Assembly (NCBI GenBank): GCA_016125155.1
Contig: WGMI01000019.1
Coordinates: 1 to 64,000, forward strand
Source: a bacterium
GTDB taxonomy: Bacteria; Bacteroidota; Bacteroidia; Flavobacteriales; Schleiferiaceae
Direction of reading: 5' to 3'
Length of the DNA stretch: 64,000 bases
This document shows, in pieces, positions 51,295 to 61,887 of this stretch. Below the pieces are notes generated by a model. That model did not search any database. It saw only the letters and a list, made by a program, of their open reading frames with translations, and had not been told where the DNA came from. The translations under genes and the position numbers were made by a program. The number at the start of each line of letters is the position of its first letter. Positions within the stretch are counted from its first letter, which is position 1.

Positions 51295-53790
51295 ATGCCG
51301 AATGTCCTGGGCGCAAATCACCGCTTGCGAAAGACTGTTGCGCGCCTCTTCTTCGGGGTGACGAGTGCGCTCGGGCTGTGTACTTCAACGTGGGCGCAAA
51401 AAACCACGATACAAGGAGTGGTGGTAGATGCCCAGGACCAGTCGGCGGTTCCCTTTGCGTTTGTTATGATGGAGGGCGCTAAAAACGGCGTGATCGCCGA
51501 CTTGGACGGAAAATTCAAGCTCGAAGTACAGAGCCCTCAATCGCGTCTGGTGGTGAGTTGTGTGGGGTACATCAAACAGACCGTATTGGCCTCTGAGGCT
51601 TCGGTGGTACGGCTTCAACGCAATACAGAGGTCCTCAACGAAATGCTCGTAACCCCTGGACTCAATCCGGCGCTTCGGTTGATTCGCTCGGCCGAAAAGA
51701 ACCGAAAAAAGAACAACCCCCTGGGATTGAACTCGTTTCGATATCAGAGCTACAACAAACTCCTGCTGACGTTCAACGCCGACTCCATCCCCTTGCTCGA
51801 TTCTTTGGGTCAACCGGACAGCTCGGCCATCGAAGCGCGCAAGTTCCGCGACCGCAGCCATTTGTTTCTGATGGAAAGCATCACCGAGCGCCGCTACATC
51901 CAAGGCAGTCGCGACAACGAACGCGTAGTGGCCTCGAGAATTTCCGGGCTGCAGCGGGCCGATTTTGCGTTGATCGGCACCCAGTTGCAATCGCTTTCGT
52001 TCTATCCGGACGAGCTGGAAATCCTGTTTGTGCGCTTCGTCAATCCGATTGGACCCGAGGCCTCCAAGCACTACTGGTACCAAATTCGAGACAGCCTAAT
52101 CGGCACGATCACGCGGGAATCCGAACCCGGGTCCCCTGCTCAAACCGTGGCCGATACGGTATACGGCATCGAATTTGGACCCGCCGATCCCCTGCGCAAG
52201 GACTTGATGAAAGGCATCCTCTACATTGGTTCGGCCGACTGGTCGCTCCGGAATGTAAAGGCCGAGTTTCTCGACACTTCAGGGTTCAACATCCGCATTC
52301 AACAAAGATACGAAAGGTTTGGAAATCAATGGTTTACCACTCAGTTGCTGACCGACTTAAGCCTTTCTTCTCTGGTGATCAATGGACAGCCTTTGGTGGG
52401 CATTGGAAGGACCTACCTCAGCGAGATTCTCATCAACGAGCCGTTGAATAAAAAAGAAATCCCCCGGGTCGACCTGAGTTTGGACCGGGAGCGGAACGAA
52501 AAAGACGATGCCTTTTGGGCGCAATACAGACCCACTCCACTCGACTCTATAGAACAGGGAACCTATCAGTTCATTGACAGCGTGGGCCAAGAGCTCAAAT
52601 TCGATCAGTGGGTTACGTTCGGACAGGCCTTGCTCGACGAGAAAATCCGGGTGGGCTCTTTGGACTTTGATCTCGATAGAATCCTGCGGGTCAATGTGTT
52701 CGAGGTTGCCCGACTCGGTTTGGGCGTCCAGACCAATCGGCAGTTTTCTCCACTTTGGACCTTGGGCGGTTTTGCGGGCTACGGTTTCGGTGACAAGGCG
52801 TGGAAGGCGGGTTTGGACGCTCGGTTCAGTCCTCGACCCAATGGACGGCTCAGTTTTGGGGTGGGGTGGAAACAGGAAATCGAAGAAACCGGGGCCGCGC
52901 GCTACGCTTTAGAGCGGCGCCGAGGGCTGTTCGACTGGACCAACAGTACCTATTCGGTCGAACTGTACGACAGGGTGCAGCGGTGGAAAACCGATGTGAG
53001 CTGGGAGGTGCTTCCCAACCTCAATACCCGTATCAGTGGGGCCTGGGAGGTTCGGGTCAACACTTTTGACCGCACCATCAATCCCCCCGAAAATCCGGTC
53101 GAACTGCGCTCCACCTTGTACACCCTTTCCTTCGATCTCAATTGGGCGCCCCACGATCGCTTTTCCGAAGGGCCCTATGGGCGCAAGCGCATTCGCAAAG
53201 CCTATCCGGTTTGGGACCTCTCGGTTTCCTATGCCACCCCCGATCGCGAAGCGCCGCTCCAGGCCCTCGAAAGCGAAGTGCTGACGGTCTGGGGACGCTA
53301 TCAACGACAATGGAAAAACCTGCGCTGGGGCGATTCCAAACTCCAACTCGAGGCGGGTGCCGTAGATTTTGCCCAGGCTCCCTATGGGTTTCTGCTTTCG
53401 CCCAATTCCAACTTTCGCGCCAGCAACCGCGAATCTTTCGGCGTTGCCATCCCACTGAGTTTTGAGACCATGGTCAACAACGAGTTCATGCTCGAACGCC
53501 TCGTTCAATTCAATTTTAGGCACGAAGCCCCGGCAAGGTGGACCCGAATGAGAAATTGGCGTCCGCGGCTCGCGTTTACCCAGGGCATGGGATGGGGCTG
53601 GTTGAACCGTGCCCAAGACTACGAGGGGGTGTTTCAATCGATGGAACACGGTTTTTTTGAGTCGGGTTTGGAATTGAATGCGCTATTTCAAGGAATGGGC
53701 ATCGGGGTTTATTACCGTTACGGCGCCTATACCCGGCCGGAAGCAATCGACAACTGGGCGTTTAAACTCAGCTTTGTCTCGCCTTTTTAA
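51295..53790 (+). CDS. DUF5686 / carboxypeptidase-regulatory-like outer-membrane protein
   Basis: An 831-residue exported protein with a signal peptide (FFGVTSALGLCTSTWAQ), a CarboxypepD-regulatory-like beta-sandwich (about 38-115, TTIQGVVVDAQDQSAVPFAFVMM), then a large DUF5686-type region with helical and strand segments and a C-terminal series of amphipathic strands ending NWAFKLSFVSPF, which fits an outer-membrane barrel. These proteins are near-universal in Bacteroidota but functionally uncharacterised. The RND exporter gene follows after 60 nt on the same strand. Confidence 0.85.
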   Translation: MPNVLGANHRLRKTVARLFFGVTSALGLCTSTWAQKTTIQGVVVDAQDQSAVPFAFVMMEGAKNGVIADLDGKFKLEVQSPQSRLVVSCVGYIKQTVLASEASVVRLQRNTEVLNEMLVTPGLNPALRLIRSAEKNRKKNNPLGLNSFRYQSYNKLLLTFNADSIPLLDSLGQPDSSAIEARKFRDRSHLFLMESITERRYIQGSRDNERVVASRISGLQRADFALIGTQLQSLSFYPDELEILFVRFVNPIGPEASKHYWYQIRDSLIGTITRESEPGSPAQTVADTVYGIEFGPADPLRKDLMKGILYIGSADWSLRNVKAEFLDTSGFNIRIQQRYERFGNQWFTTQLLTDLSLSSLVINGQPLVGIGRTYLSEILINEPLNKKEIPRVDLSLDRERNEKDDAFWAQYRPTPLDSIEQGTYQFIDSVGQELKFDQWVTFGQALLDEKIRVGSLDFDLDRILRVNVFEVARLGLGVQTNRQFSPLWTLGGFAGYGFGDKAWKAGLDARFSPRPNGRLSFGVGWKQEIEETGAARYALERRRGLFDWTNSTYSVELYDRVQRWKTDVSWEVLPNLNTRISGAWEVRVNTFDRTINPPENPVELRSTLYTLSFDLNWAPHDRFSEGPYGRKRIRKAYPVWDLSVSYATPDREAPLQALESEVLTVWGRYQRQWKNLRWGDSKLQLEAGAVDFAQAPYGFLLSPNSNFRASNRESFGVAIPLSFETMVNNEFMLERLVQFNFRHEAPARWTRMRNWRPRLAFTQGMGWGWLNRAQDYEGVFQSMEHGFFESGLELNALFQGMGIGVYYRYGAYTRPEAIDNWAFKLSFVSPF

Positions 53791-53850
53791 TGCGCCTGTT
53801 CCCGCGGCTTGTCTTTAATTTGATGAATTGCAATCGCCGCAAGCGGAGTT

Positions 53851-56217
53851 ATGTGGACTAAAGCAGCGCGCATCATTCTCAAAAATCGCTGGACGCTGCT
53901 GGGTGCGGTGCTGGCGGCATCGGGTTTTATGGCCTGGAAAGGGGGCGAAGCGCGGGTTTCGTATAAGTTTTCGCGCATATTGCCGCTGACCGACTCGACG
54001 CATTTGGTCTACGAAGATTTCAAAAAGACCTATGGCGACGTGGGCAATGTGGTCGTGGTCGGGGTAGCGACCGAGCGTTTGTTCGAAAGCCGAAACCTCA
54101 ACCTGTGGCGTTCCTTTTCGGACAGTCTGTCGCACATCGAGGGGGTAGAATCGGTGATGGGCATCACGTCTTATTACGACCTCGAAAAGGGCGAGGATCA
54201 GAAACTGAGGTTGGTCAACGTCCGGCCCGAACGCCCCTACAACACCCGATCGGCCCTTGAAGCCCGGAACGAATTGGACCGCCGCCCTTTTTACAAAGGC
54301 CTTTTGATGGACGCGCAGGGCCGCACCACCTTGTTGATGGTTCAAATCCGGAAGGAAGACCTGTACACCTCTGATGTACTGCGTATTGTAGAGTCGATCA
54401 AAAAGCGCAGTCGGGTCTTCGAAAAAACCACCGGACTCGATGTCCACCTGAGTGGTCTCCCCTACATCCGCATGGCCAATGTGCTCAAAATTCAACGCGA
54501 GGTGTACCTCTTTATCGGGCTGGCTTTGGGGGTTACGGCATTGTTGATGTATTTGTTTCTCAAGAGCTTCCGCGCCATGTTGATCTCCATGTTCGTGGTC
54601 GTGCTCGGGGTTGTTTGGTCGTTTGGACTCATCGGGTTGTTCGGGTTTGAAGTCACCATTCTCAGTTCGATCATTCCTCCTTTGATTATTGTGATTGGAG
54701 TCCCGAACTGCATTTTCCTGATCAACAAGTACCACCAAGAATTCAAACAACACGGAAATCAGATTCTCGCGCTCCAACGCACCATCATCAAAGTGGGCAA
54801 TGCCACGCTGATGACCAACACCACCACGGCGCTGGGGTTTGCGTCGTTCACCCTGACCCAGAGTGTCATTCTGCGCGAATTCGGGTTGGTGGCCTGTTTG
54901 AATGTGCTTGTGGTGTTTGTGCTGAGCATCATTGTGATTCCCATTGTCTATACCTTCATCAGCCCCCCTTTGAGCCGTCACTATCAGCACTTTGAGCGCA
55001 ATTGGGTGCGGGGTATGAACCGCTGGCTGATCCAAGTGGTCACCGAGCGCAGGGTGTTGGTCTATGTGCTGTCGGCCGGCATTTTGGTACTCGGTTATTT
55101 TGGGATTCAGCGAATGGAGGTGACCGGCAATCTGAGCGACGATTTCCAAAGACACGACCCTGTCTTCAAAGACCTCAAGTTTTTTGAAGCCCATTACCGA
55201 GGCGTGGTTCCGCTCGAAATCGATGTTCGATCGGAGCGCGAAGGGGGCATGAAATCCATGGCTTCGATGCGTACAATGGAGCACTTCCAACGAGCGCTCG
55301 ATACCTTCCCCGAGTTGAGCCGCAGTCTGTCCGCCGCCGATTTGCTCAAGTTCGCGCGACAGGGGTTCTACAATGGCGATCCCGCGTTCTATGGGCTCCC
55401 CAACGAGTTGGACCGCGATTGGGTCCTTTCGGCCCTACCCCAGGGAGAATGGAACCAAGGGGCATTGCCCGGCATTTTGGACTCCACGGGAACCCGGGCC
55501 CGGATCAGCCTGCAGGTGGCCGACATTGGGACACCTGAAATGACCATACTGCAGTCCAAAATCGAGCAAACTCTGGAGGCTTTTTTTCCAAAAGAGCGCT
55601 ACCACACCGAGATCACGGGGGCTTCGGTGGTGTTTTTGAAAGGGACTCGTTATTTGATTAAAAACCTCATCCTGAGTCTGTTGTTGGCCATAGCCGTGAT
55701 CGCCACTTTGATGGCCTTTTTGTTCCGATCCGCGCGAATGATTGTGATCAGCCTCATACCAAACCTCGTCCCTTTGGTGCTTACGGCGGCGATTATGGGG
55801 TATGCCGGCATTCCCCTCAAACCCAGCACCATTTTGGTGTTCAGCATTGCCTTTGGGATTTCGGTCGACGACACTATTCACTTTTTAGCCAAATACCGTC
55901 AAGAGTTGCAGCGCACCCAGTGGAATATGCAGGCTTCTATTCTCAACACCATACGAGAAACCAGCGTAAGCATGCTCTACACCTCGATTGTGTTGTTTTT
56001 TGGGTTCGCCATCTTTATCGCCTCGGAATTCGGAGGCACCCAGGCGCTGGGGCTTTTGGTGGGGATCACCCTCTTTATCGCCATGATTTCGAATCTCATC
56101 TTGCTTCCTACCTTGCTCATGAGCCTCGAAAAACTCATCACGGCGCGCAGTTTTGCCACCCCGACCATCGAGCTCAATGTAAAAGACGGGGGTTCGGAAA
56201 TAGAACCGGCGGAATAA
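53851..56217 (+). CDS. RND/MMPL-family membrane exporter
   Basis: A 788-residue transporter with 12 predicted helices in two sterol-sensing-domain-like halves. The first cluster follows NVLKIQREVYLFIGLALGVT; the second includes LLLAIAVIATLMAFLFRS and the RND-characteristic STILVFSIAFGISVDDTIHF, whose Asp pair is the expected proton-relay position. Two large periplasmic loops (about 30-205 and 415-610) separate them. It resembles the MMPL/HpnN-type lipid exporters rather than tripartite drug pumps, since no membrane-fusion or TolC gene is adjacent. Substrate unknown. Confidence 0.9.
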   Translation: MWTKAARIILKNRWTLLGAVLAASGFMAWKGGEARVSYKFSRILPLTDSTHLVYEDFKKTYGDVGNVVVVGVATERLFESRNLNLWRSFSDSLSHIEGVESVMGITSYYDLEKGEDQKLRLVNVRPERPYNTRSALEARNELDRRPFYKGLLMDAQGRTTLLMVQIRKEDLYTSDVLRIVESIKKRSRVFEKTTGLDVHLSGLPYIRMANVLKIQREVYLFIGLALGVTALLMYLFLKSFRAMLISMFVVVLGVVWSFGLIGLFGFEVTILSSIIPPLIIVIGVPNCIFLINKYHQEFKQHGNQILALQRTIIKVGNATLMTNTTTALGFASFTLTQSVILREFGLVACLNVLVVFVLSIIVIPIVYTFISPPLSRHYQHFERNWVRGMNRWLIQVVTERRVLVYVLSAGILVLGYFGIQRMEVTGNLSDDFQRHDPVFKDLKFFEAHYRGVVPLEIDVRSEREGGMKSMASMRTMEHFQRALDTFPELSRSLSAADLLKFARQGFYNGDPAFYGLPNELDRDWVLSALPQGEWNQGALPGILDSTGTRARISLQVADIGTPEMTILQSKIEQTLEAFFPKERYHTEITGASVVFLKGTRYLIKNLILSLLLAIAVIATLMAFLFRSARMIVISLIPNLVPLVLTAAIMGYAGIPLKPSTILVFSIAFGISVDDTIHFLAKYRQELQRTQWNMQASILNTIRETSVSMLYTSIVLFFGFAIFIASEFGGTQALGLLVGITLFIAMISNLILLPTLLMSLEKLITARSFATPTIELNVKDGGSEIEPAE

Positions 56218-56244
56218 TCGCCCTTCACCTCAGCCGGAGTTCGC

Positions 56245-56280
56245 CCTGTATCTTCGCGACAAACCAGCCCTACCCACACC
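56245..56280. repeat. 36-bp promoter-bearing direct repeat, copy 1
   Basis: Identical to 56311-56346, with a 66-bp period. Each copy holds TATCTTCG, one mismatch from the TAnnTTTG -7 box (56249-56256 in this copy). Confidence 0.85.
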
Positions 56281-56310
56281 CGATTGCGCTTTCGGGTGCC
56301 ACCCGTACGG

Positions 56311-56346
56311 CCTGTATCTTCGCGACAAACCAGCCCTACCCACACC
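56311..56346. repeat. 36-bp promoter-bearing direct repeat, copy 2, abutting rfbA
   Basis: Exact second copy, ending at the base before the rfbA GTG start. Its -7-like box lies at 56315-56322, giving a leader of roughly 20 nt. Confidence 0.85.
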
Positions 56347-57216
56347 GTGAAAGGCATCATCCTCGCCGGCGGATCCGGTACCCGACTCCACCCGCTTACC
56401 CTGGCTGTGAGCAAGCAACTCATGCCGGTCTACGACAAGCCGATGATTTATTATCCCCTCTCGACTTTGCTGCAGGCGGGCATTCGGGAGATTCTGATCA
56501 TCAGCACTCCCCACGATATGCCGCTGTTCCAAAAACTGCTCGGAGACGGGTCCCAACTGGGCTGTATCTTTGAATATACCGTTCAGCACGAGCCGAATGG
56601 ACTGGCCCAGGCCTTTGTGTTGGGCGCCGAGTTTATTGGGAATAGCGCCTCGGCCCTGATTTTGGGCGATAATATTTTCTACGGTTCGGAGATGGAAGGG
56701 CTGCTCAAATCGAGCCGCGAACCCCGAGGTGGGGTCGTCTTCGCCTACCGCGTTAGCGATCCGGAGCGGTATGGGGTTGTCGAATTCGACAGTGCCATGA
56801 GGGCCATTTCGATCGAGGAAAAACCCGCCCAACCCAAATCGCGGTTTGCCGTTCCGGGCTTGTATTTCTACGACAACGATGTAGTAGGCATAGCGCGCGC
56901 GCTCAAGCCTTCGGCCCGAGGAGAATTCGAAATCACCGATGTCAACAAAGCCTATCTGGAAGCAGGAAAGCTGCAGGTTGGGGTATTGGACAGGGGCACC
57001 GCTTGGCTGGACACGGGTACGTTTGCGTCCTTGATGCAGGCGGCCCAATTTGTCGAGGTCATTGAAGAGCGCCAAGGGCTTAAAATTGGGTGCATCGAAG
57101 AAGTGGCGTGGCGACAGGGATTTATCGATGATGCCCAGCTCGAAGAACGGGCCCGTCCCTTGCTCAAAAGCGGGTATGGGGCCTATTTGATGGACCTGCT
57201 TCGCGATGCGCGATGA
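56347..57216 (+). CDS. rfbA: glucose-1-phosphate thymidylyltransferase RfbA
   Basis: A 289-residue nucleotidyltransferase making dTDP-glucose from dTTP and glucose 1-phosphate, the first step to dTDP-L-rhamnose. The nucleotide-binding loop [17 protein letters not shown] opens the protein; [27 protein letters not shown] and [16 protein letters not shown] are also diagnostic. GTG 56347 matches the family start and usual length; an upstream ATG in frame falls inside the duplicated promoter DNA. No rfbBCD genes are adjacent. It overlaps the prenyl synthase gene by 4 nt. Confidence 0.95.
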   Translation: MKGIILAGGSGTRLHPLTLAVSKQLMPVYDKPMIYYPLSTLLQAGIREILIISTPHDMPLFQKLLGDGSQLGCIFEYTVQHEPNGLAQAFVLGAEFIGNSASALILGDNIFYGSEMEGLLKSSREPRGGVVFAYRVSDPERYGVVEFDSAMRAISIEEKPAQPKSRFAVPGLYFYDNDVVGIARALKPSARGEFEITDVNKAYLEAGKLQVGVLDRGTAWLDTGTFASLMQAAQFVEVIEERQGLKIGCIEEVAWRQGFIDDAQLEERARPLLKSGYGAYLMDLLRDAR

Positions 57217-58172
57217 AGGCAAACCGCCTCGACTCCTTGCTCGTCGATTTTGAAGCCTACCGGGCACAACATCCCGTAGGGTTCGAACCCCGTTCGCTGT
57301 ATGAACCTGCGGGACATTTGTTTTCGTTGGGCGGCAAGCGGCAGCGACCGGTGCTCGTGCTCACGGCCTGCACCCTGTATTCGGGTCATCATTGCCCAGC
57401 CTTGCCCGCGGCCTTGGCGATTGAGACCTTTCACACCTTTAGCCTGGTCCACGACGACATTATGGATGCCGCTCCGCTTCGGCGGGGGCAACCCACGGTA
57501 CATACGCGTTGGGGGACGGCTACGGCTATTTTGGCGGGCGATGCGCTCTTGGTTGAAGCCTATCGGCTGTTGACCTTGTGTCCCGAAGCCGTGCTCAAGC
57601 CTGTGCTTGTGGCGTTTAACCAAATGGGGCGGCGTTTGTGCGAAGGGCAGCAACTCGATATGGACGGAGCCGCCCGGGGTCCCGAGGCCGAGCGGATCTA
57701 TTTCGATATGATCGAGGCCAAAACCGGGGTGTTGATGGGGTGCGCGCTCCAAATCGGGGCGATGATCGGAGGGGCCACCTCGGCCCAAGCCGAGGCACTG
57801 AGGCAGTATGGAACCGAGGTCGGATTGGCGTTTCAGCTGATGGATGACTGGTTGGATTGCTTTGGAACCCAGGCTTTGATCGGCAAAGAAGTGGGGGGCG
57901 ATTTGCGCGAAGCCAAGCGCACCTGGCTGTGGATCCAACTCGAACAGCGCGACCCCGAGTTGTGCGCGCGTTTGACGACTCTTGGGACCGAAGAACGCGT
58001 GGCCGAAGGGCTGGCCGCGCTCCGGGCCCATCACCTCGACCAGGCCCTGCAAACCCTGGCCGAAACCCATCTGGAAGCCGCCCTGCATCGGCTCAGCCAC
58101 AGCGGACTGGGGCCTGATGAACAAACCGTATTGCGCGACTTTGCGCTCGGGCTGGTGCGGAGAAATCGGTGA
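57213..58172 (+). CDS. polyprenyl (isoprenyl) diphosphate synthase
   Basis: A 319-residue trans-prenyltransferase condensing isopentenyl diphosphate onto an allylic diphosphate. The first Asp-rich motif DDIMD is at residues 81-85, the second DDWLD at 211-215, both intact. GGKRQRP lies at 40-46 and the [14 protein letters not shown] segment after motif 2. Chain length cannot be set with certainty; Bacteroidota versions are mostly annotated as geranylgeranyl/farnesyl-type synthases supplying quinone or carotenoid precursors. Translational coupling to rfbA (4-nt overlap) is probably incidental. Confidence 0.93.
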   Translation: MKANRLDSLLVDFEAYRAQHPVGFEPRSLYEPAGHLFSLGGKRQRPVLVLTACTLYSGHHCPALPAALAIETFHTFSLVHDDIMDAAPLRRGQPTVHTRWGTATAILAGDALLVEAYRLLTLCPEAVLKPVLVAFNQMGRRLCEGQQLDMDGAARGPEAERIYFDMIEAKTGVLMGCALQIGAMIGGATSAQAEALRQYGTEVGLAFQLMDDWLDCFGTQALIGKEVGGDLREAKRTWLWIQLEQRDPELCARLTTLGTEERVAEGLAALRAHHLDQALQTLAETHLEAALHRLSHSGLGPDEQTVLRDFALGLVRRNR

Positions 58173-58247
58173 GGAACGCGCGTCTGTTCCCCCTGTGGCA
58201 TTCCAAAAGTTCTCCTTATTTCGAGGGGCCAAACGCACCCTAACTCC

Positions 58248-59984
58248 ATGAAAATACACGCTTTTGCCCCGTTTGTTCTGCGACTCTCCGTCCTGTGGGC
58301 ATGGACCCTGATCGGGTGCGGAGGCCCCGCTCAAGATCCCGCCACGGATGCTGCCGACCTCTACTTTTTCGGGGGCGACATCCTCACCATGTCGGGAGAG
58401 GAGCCTACGTACGTCGAAGCGTTGTTGGTCAAAGACGGCAAGATTGTCTTTGCGGGAAGCCAAGCTGAAGCGCTCCAACGAATAGGCGACTCGACCGAAT
58501 CCGTCGATTTGCAAGGCAAAACCCTGCTGCCGGGCTTTCTCGATGCCCACAGCCATTACATTTCTTCTCTGACGGTGGCCAATCAGGTCAATGTCTATGC
58601 TCCCCCTGCGGGTCCGGGAGCCGATGTGCAGAGCATTGTACGGGCCATTGCCGACCACATCGAGAAAAACGCGATTCCCGAAGGAAGCATTGTCCAAGCG
58701 TATGGCTACGACGACAATGTGATGCCCGACGGAAAACTCCTCAACCGAGACGACCTCGATGCCGCGTTTCCGAACCACCTCGTCGTGGTAGGCCATGTTT
58801 CGATGCATGGGGGTGTATTGAACTCTATGGCGCTCAACAAATGGGGTTATAGTGCAAGGACCGAAACCCCGCCCGGAGGGGTGATAGTCCGCAAACGGGG
58901 TACCAACGAGCCCTATGGGTTGATCATGGAAATCTCATATGAACCCGTTCACAAAAATTTGCCCAAGCCGCAAACGCCTGAAGAAGAAATCGCTTGGTCC
59001 AAGGCGGGTCAAATGCTCTATGCGCAACAGGGCATCACCACGGCCCACGAAGGCGCTACTTTTTCTCATGAACTGGCGGTCATGAAAAGAGTTGCCGAGG
59101 CCGGGGAAAACCGCATCGACCTCATTGCCTATCCCTTTATTACCGACCTCGACGCTTCGCTGGCGCTCATTCCTCGCGATCAGTGGCTTACCTACCACAA
59201 CCGACTCAAGGTGGGCGGGGTTAAAATCACCATCGACGGATCGCCCCAGGGCAAGACGGCGATGTTTTCCACGCCTTACTTGACAGGAGGACCTGGGGGC
59301 GAAAAGGATTGGAAGGGCGAGCTTACGTTTCCGCAGGAAACCATTGAGCCCATGGTGAAGCGGGTGTACGATCTCGGCATCCCGCTCAACCTCCACGCCA
59401 ATGGAGACGGAGCCATCGATGCTTTTTTCAAGGCGCACGAAAAGGCCGCCGCAGGCGATTTAGAAAAAGAGCGACACGTTACCCTGATTCACGCCCAGTT
59501 TACGCGCAGAGACCAGCTCGACAAATACGTGCAGTACAAGATTTTACCCTCGTTCTACACCCTGCACACCTACTATTTTGCCGATGCGCACAAAGCCATC
59601 CGCGGTCCGGAACAGGCGGCCTACATCAGCCCCATGGCCGATGCCTGGGAAAAGGGAATCCGCCCGACCAACCACACCGACTTTTATGTAGCTCCGCTCG
59701 ATCAGATGTTCATGCTCTGGTCCGCGGTAAACCGCATTTCGCGCTCGGGCGAGGTGGTTGGTCCCGATCAGCGGATTTCGGCCTATCAAGGCCTGCAAAC
59801 CATGACGATCAACGTAGCCCGGCAATACCAAGAGGAGTCGACCAAAGGCACGTTGGAGGTGGGCAAATTGGCCGATTTGGTGGTGCTCGATCAAAACCCA
59901 ATCAAGGTAAATCCCGAGGCGATCAAGGACATTCATGTGGTGCAAACACTCAAAGAGGGCAAGACCATCTACCGCCGGTTGTAG
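58248..59984 (+). CDS. YtcJ-like amidohydrolase, lipoprotein
   Basis: A 578-residue metal-dependent hydrolase of the amidohydrolase-3/YtcJ group with a lipoprotein signal (TLIGC, Cys24), so it acts in the periplasm or at the outer membrane. Features are the composite beta-domain (DLYFFGGDILTM), the metal-binding LPGFLDAHSHYISS, VVVGHVSMHGGVLN, NLHANGDGAIDAFFKAHE and the C-terminal TKGTLEVGKLADLVVLDQNP. Substrate specificity in this group is broad and unknown here. A TTATTTCG element upstream may be its -7 box. It converges with the GH13 gene 30 nt downstream. Confidence 0.9.
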   Translation: MKIHAFAPFVLRLSVLWAWTLIGCGGPAQDPATDAADLYFFGGDILTMSGEEPTYVEALLVKDGKIVFAGSQAEALQRIGDSTESVDLQGKTLLPGFLDAHSHYISSLTVANQVNVYAPPAGPGADVQSIVRAIADHIEKNAIPEGSIVQAYGYDDNVMPDGKLLNRDDLDAAFPNHLVVVGHVSMHGGVLNSMALNKWGYSARTETPPGGVIVRKRGTNEPYGLIMEISYEPVHKNLPKPQTPEEEIAWSKAGQMLYAQQGITTAHEGATFSHELAVMKRVAEAGENRIDLIAYPFITDLDASLALIPRDQWLTYHNRLKVGGVKITIDGSPQGKTAMFSTPYLTGGPGGEKDWKGELTFPQETIEPMVKRVYDLGIPLNLHANGDGAIDAFFKAHEKAAAGDLEKERHVTLIHAQFTRRDQLDKYVQYKILPSFYTLHTYYFADAHKAIRGPEQAAYISPMADAWEKGIRPTNHTDFYVAPLDQMFMLWSAVNRISRSGEVVGPDQRISAYQGLQTMTINVARQYQEESTKGTLEVGKLADLVVLDQNPIKVNPEAIKDIHVVQTLKEGKTIYRRL

Positions 59985-60014
59985 TCTCTGAGGGGCTTTG
60001 TGGGTTGACGGCGC

Positions 60015-61871
60015 TTACCGCCCCTTCCCATAAATCAACTGCAAACTCGACCCCGGAACCGCAATCGATGGCGTTTGGGGAGTTAGCCCCACGATTCCCT
60101 CGTTGAGGCCGGGGAAAGGACCCAAATCCATGTCCGAAATCACCTCGACGAAGCGATCCAGCGCCATCGTTTGGTCTTTGTCTGAACGGCTCAACACCGC
60201 GAGCAGACATTCGGTATCGCTCCGCCAACCATACACATAGACCCCCTCCACAGGAACGAATTGCACAAAGCGGCCTTGGAACAGACCCGGGTGTTCCCGC
60301 CGAAACAGGGCCAAAGCGCGCAGGTAGTCATGAACGCGGTTTTGACCGGCCGTTCGGCCCTCAGCGGTAAAGCCATTGCGCACGTCGCCTTCCCAGCCAC
60401 CGGGAAAATCCTGGCGGATTTTTCCATGGTTGGTGGTGTCGGACATCAACACCTCGGTGCCATAATAAATACATGGAATGCCCCTTGAAGTCAGCAACAC
60501 CCCAAGCGCGTCTTCGATGCGGTCTACATCGCCTTTGAGCACACCCGCAATGCGCCCCATATCGTGGTTGTCCGCAAAGGTGATCATCCGGAACGGATCC
60601 TCGTAGAGCCAATCGCCCGCCAAACTGAGGTAGAAACGCCCCATGCCCGTGGCCCAATCGGGCTTTTTGCGAAACATGTCCTGAAGCCCAAAGCAAAACT
60701 GAAAATCGAGCACAGAAGGCAGAGCAGAGGCCTTTGCGCCCAGCATCGGATTGGCGGTCCACCCGCTTTGAATCTGCCCCCCATGCACCCAGAGCTCGCC
60801 GGTACAATAAAAACCGGGATAGACATGCCGGACTGTGCGCACAAGGCGATTCATAAAGACCGCATCGGGGTAGGCATAGGTATCGATGCGCAGGGCGTCG
60901 ATATGGGCCTCTTCGATCCACCACAGCGTATTTTGAATCAGATAGCGCGCCAGGTGCGGATCGTTTTGGTTCAAGTCGGGCATATCCGAGACAAACCAAC
61001 CATCCTGAAACCGCGCTTTGTCCCAATCAGAAGCATGGGGATCGATAAACGCTTCGGCCCTGTAGTTGGTCTGGGTGTATTCGGGCCAGCGGTTGATCCA
61101 GTCGGCCGAAGGCGGGTCGGTCTCGAAGGGGTGGTTTTTGCCACAGTGGTTGTAGACCACGTCGAGGATGTGCTTCATGCCGCGCTCGTGGAGCGCATCG
61201 CTGAGCCGGCGCAGATCAGACTGCCGGCCAAAACGGGGGTCGACACGGTAAAAATCGGTAATGGCATAGCCGTGATAACTCGCCTGATCCTGGTCGTTTT
61301 CGAGCAAGGGCGAGCTCCACAGGGTGCTGATGCCCAAATTGTCGAGATAGTCGAGGTGGCGCACAATCCCCTCGATATCGCCCCCGTGCCTCGCCCATTC
61401 GTCGCTGCGGTTTACGCTGTTTTGCACCATATCCCGGACCACGTCGTTTTCGGGCAAGGCATTCGCAAAACGGTCCGGGGTAATCAAATAGACCACGTCG
61501 TGGGGCTCCATGGAGCGCGGTTGGTGCCCGGAGCGAGGGTGAAGTTGCCAGCCAAACAGGGTTTTAGCGCGCTTGCCATGCCGCAAATCAACCGGGCCGG
61601 GCTGGGCTCCGGGCTGTACATACACCCGCACCAAGGCATAGTGTGGGTTGGGCAGGAGCTCGGTTTCGAGGACCGCGACCCCCGGGTGGTCTATGCTGAC
61701 CGACTGTAGTTTGTCGAGTTTTTGCCCGTACAACAACAGTTCGAGGGTGTCGTAGCCCATCCCCACCCACCAATGCGGAGGGTCGATTCGGTCCACGGTT
61801 TGGGCGCAGACTTTTGCCGAATTGGCCCAAAGGCTGAAAGAACTGACGAAAATCAGTACAAGACGTTTCAT
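60015..61871 (-). CDS. GH13 cyclomaltodextrinase/neopullulanase-like enzyme (SusA-type)
   Basis: A 618-residue exported alpha-glucan hydrolase. After the signal peptide (VLIFVSSFSLWANSAKVCAQ) comes a cyclomaltodextrinase-type N-terminal domain (RIDPPHWWVGMGYDTLELLLYG), then the GH13 barrel with catalytic Asp330 (ALRIDTYAY), Glu359 (CTGELWV) and Asp437 (ADNHDMGRI), and a C-terminal beta domain. No T9SS sorting domain is present, so it is probably periplasmic and degrades the oligomers brought in by SusCD, the role of SusA. It is divergent from the triple-repeat T9SS protein, 58 nt apart. Confidence 0.94.
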   Translation of the reverse strand: MKRLVLIFVSSFSLWANSAKVCAQTVDRIDPPHWWVGMGYDTLELLLYGQKLDKLQSVSIDHPGVAVLETELLPNPHYALVRVYVQPGAQPGPVDLRHGKRAKTLFGWQLHPRSGHQPRSMEPHDVVYLITPDRFANALPENDVVRDMVQNSVNRSDEWARHGGDIEGIVRHLDYLDNLGISTLWSSPLLENDQDQASYHGYAITDFYRVDPRFGRQSDLRRLSDALHERGMKHILDVVYNHCGKNHPFETDPPSADWINRWPEYTQTNYRAEAFIDPHASDWDKARFQDGWFVSDMPDLNQNDPHLARYLIQNTLWWIEEAHIDALRIDTYAYPDAVFMNRLVRTVRHVYPGFYCTGELWVHGGQIQSGWTANPMLGAKASALPSVLDFQFCFGLQDMFRKKPDWATGMGRFYLSLAGDWLYEDPFRMITFADNHDMGRIAGVLKGDVDRIEDALGVLLTSRGIPCIYYGTEVLMSDTTNHGKIRQDFPGGWEGDVRNGFTAEGRTAGQNRVHDYLRALALFRREHPGLFQGRFVQFVPVEGVYVYGWRSDTECLLAVLSRSDKDQTMALDRFVEVISDMDLGPFPGLNEGIVGLTPQTPSIAVPGSSLQLIYGKGR

Positions 61872-61887
61872 GAGTTGGTATATTTAC

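Noticed and set aside
53815-55290. A 491-codon frame antisense to the RND exporter
   Set aside because: His/Gln-rich shadow composition; the sense gene is complete and well supported.
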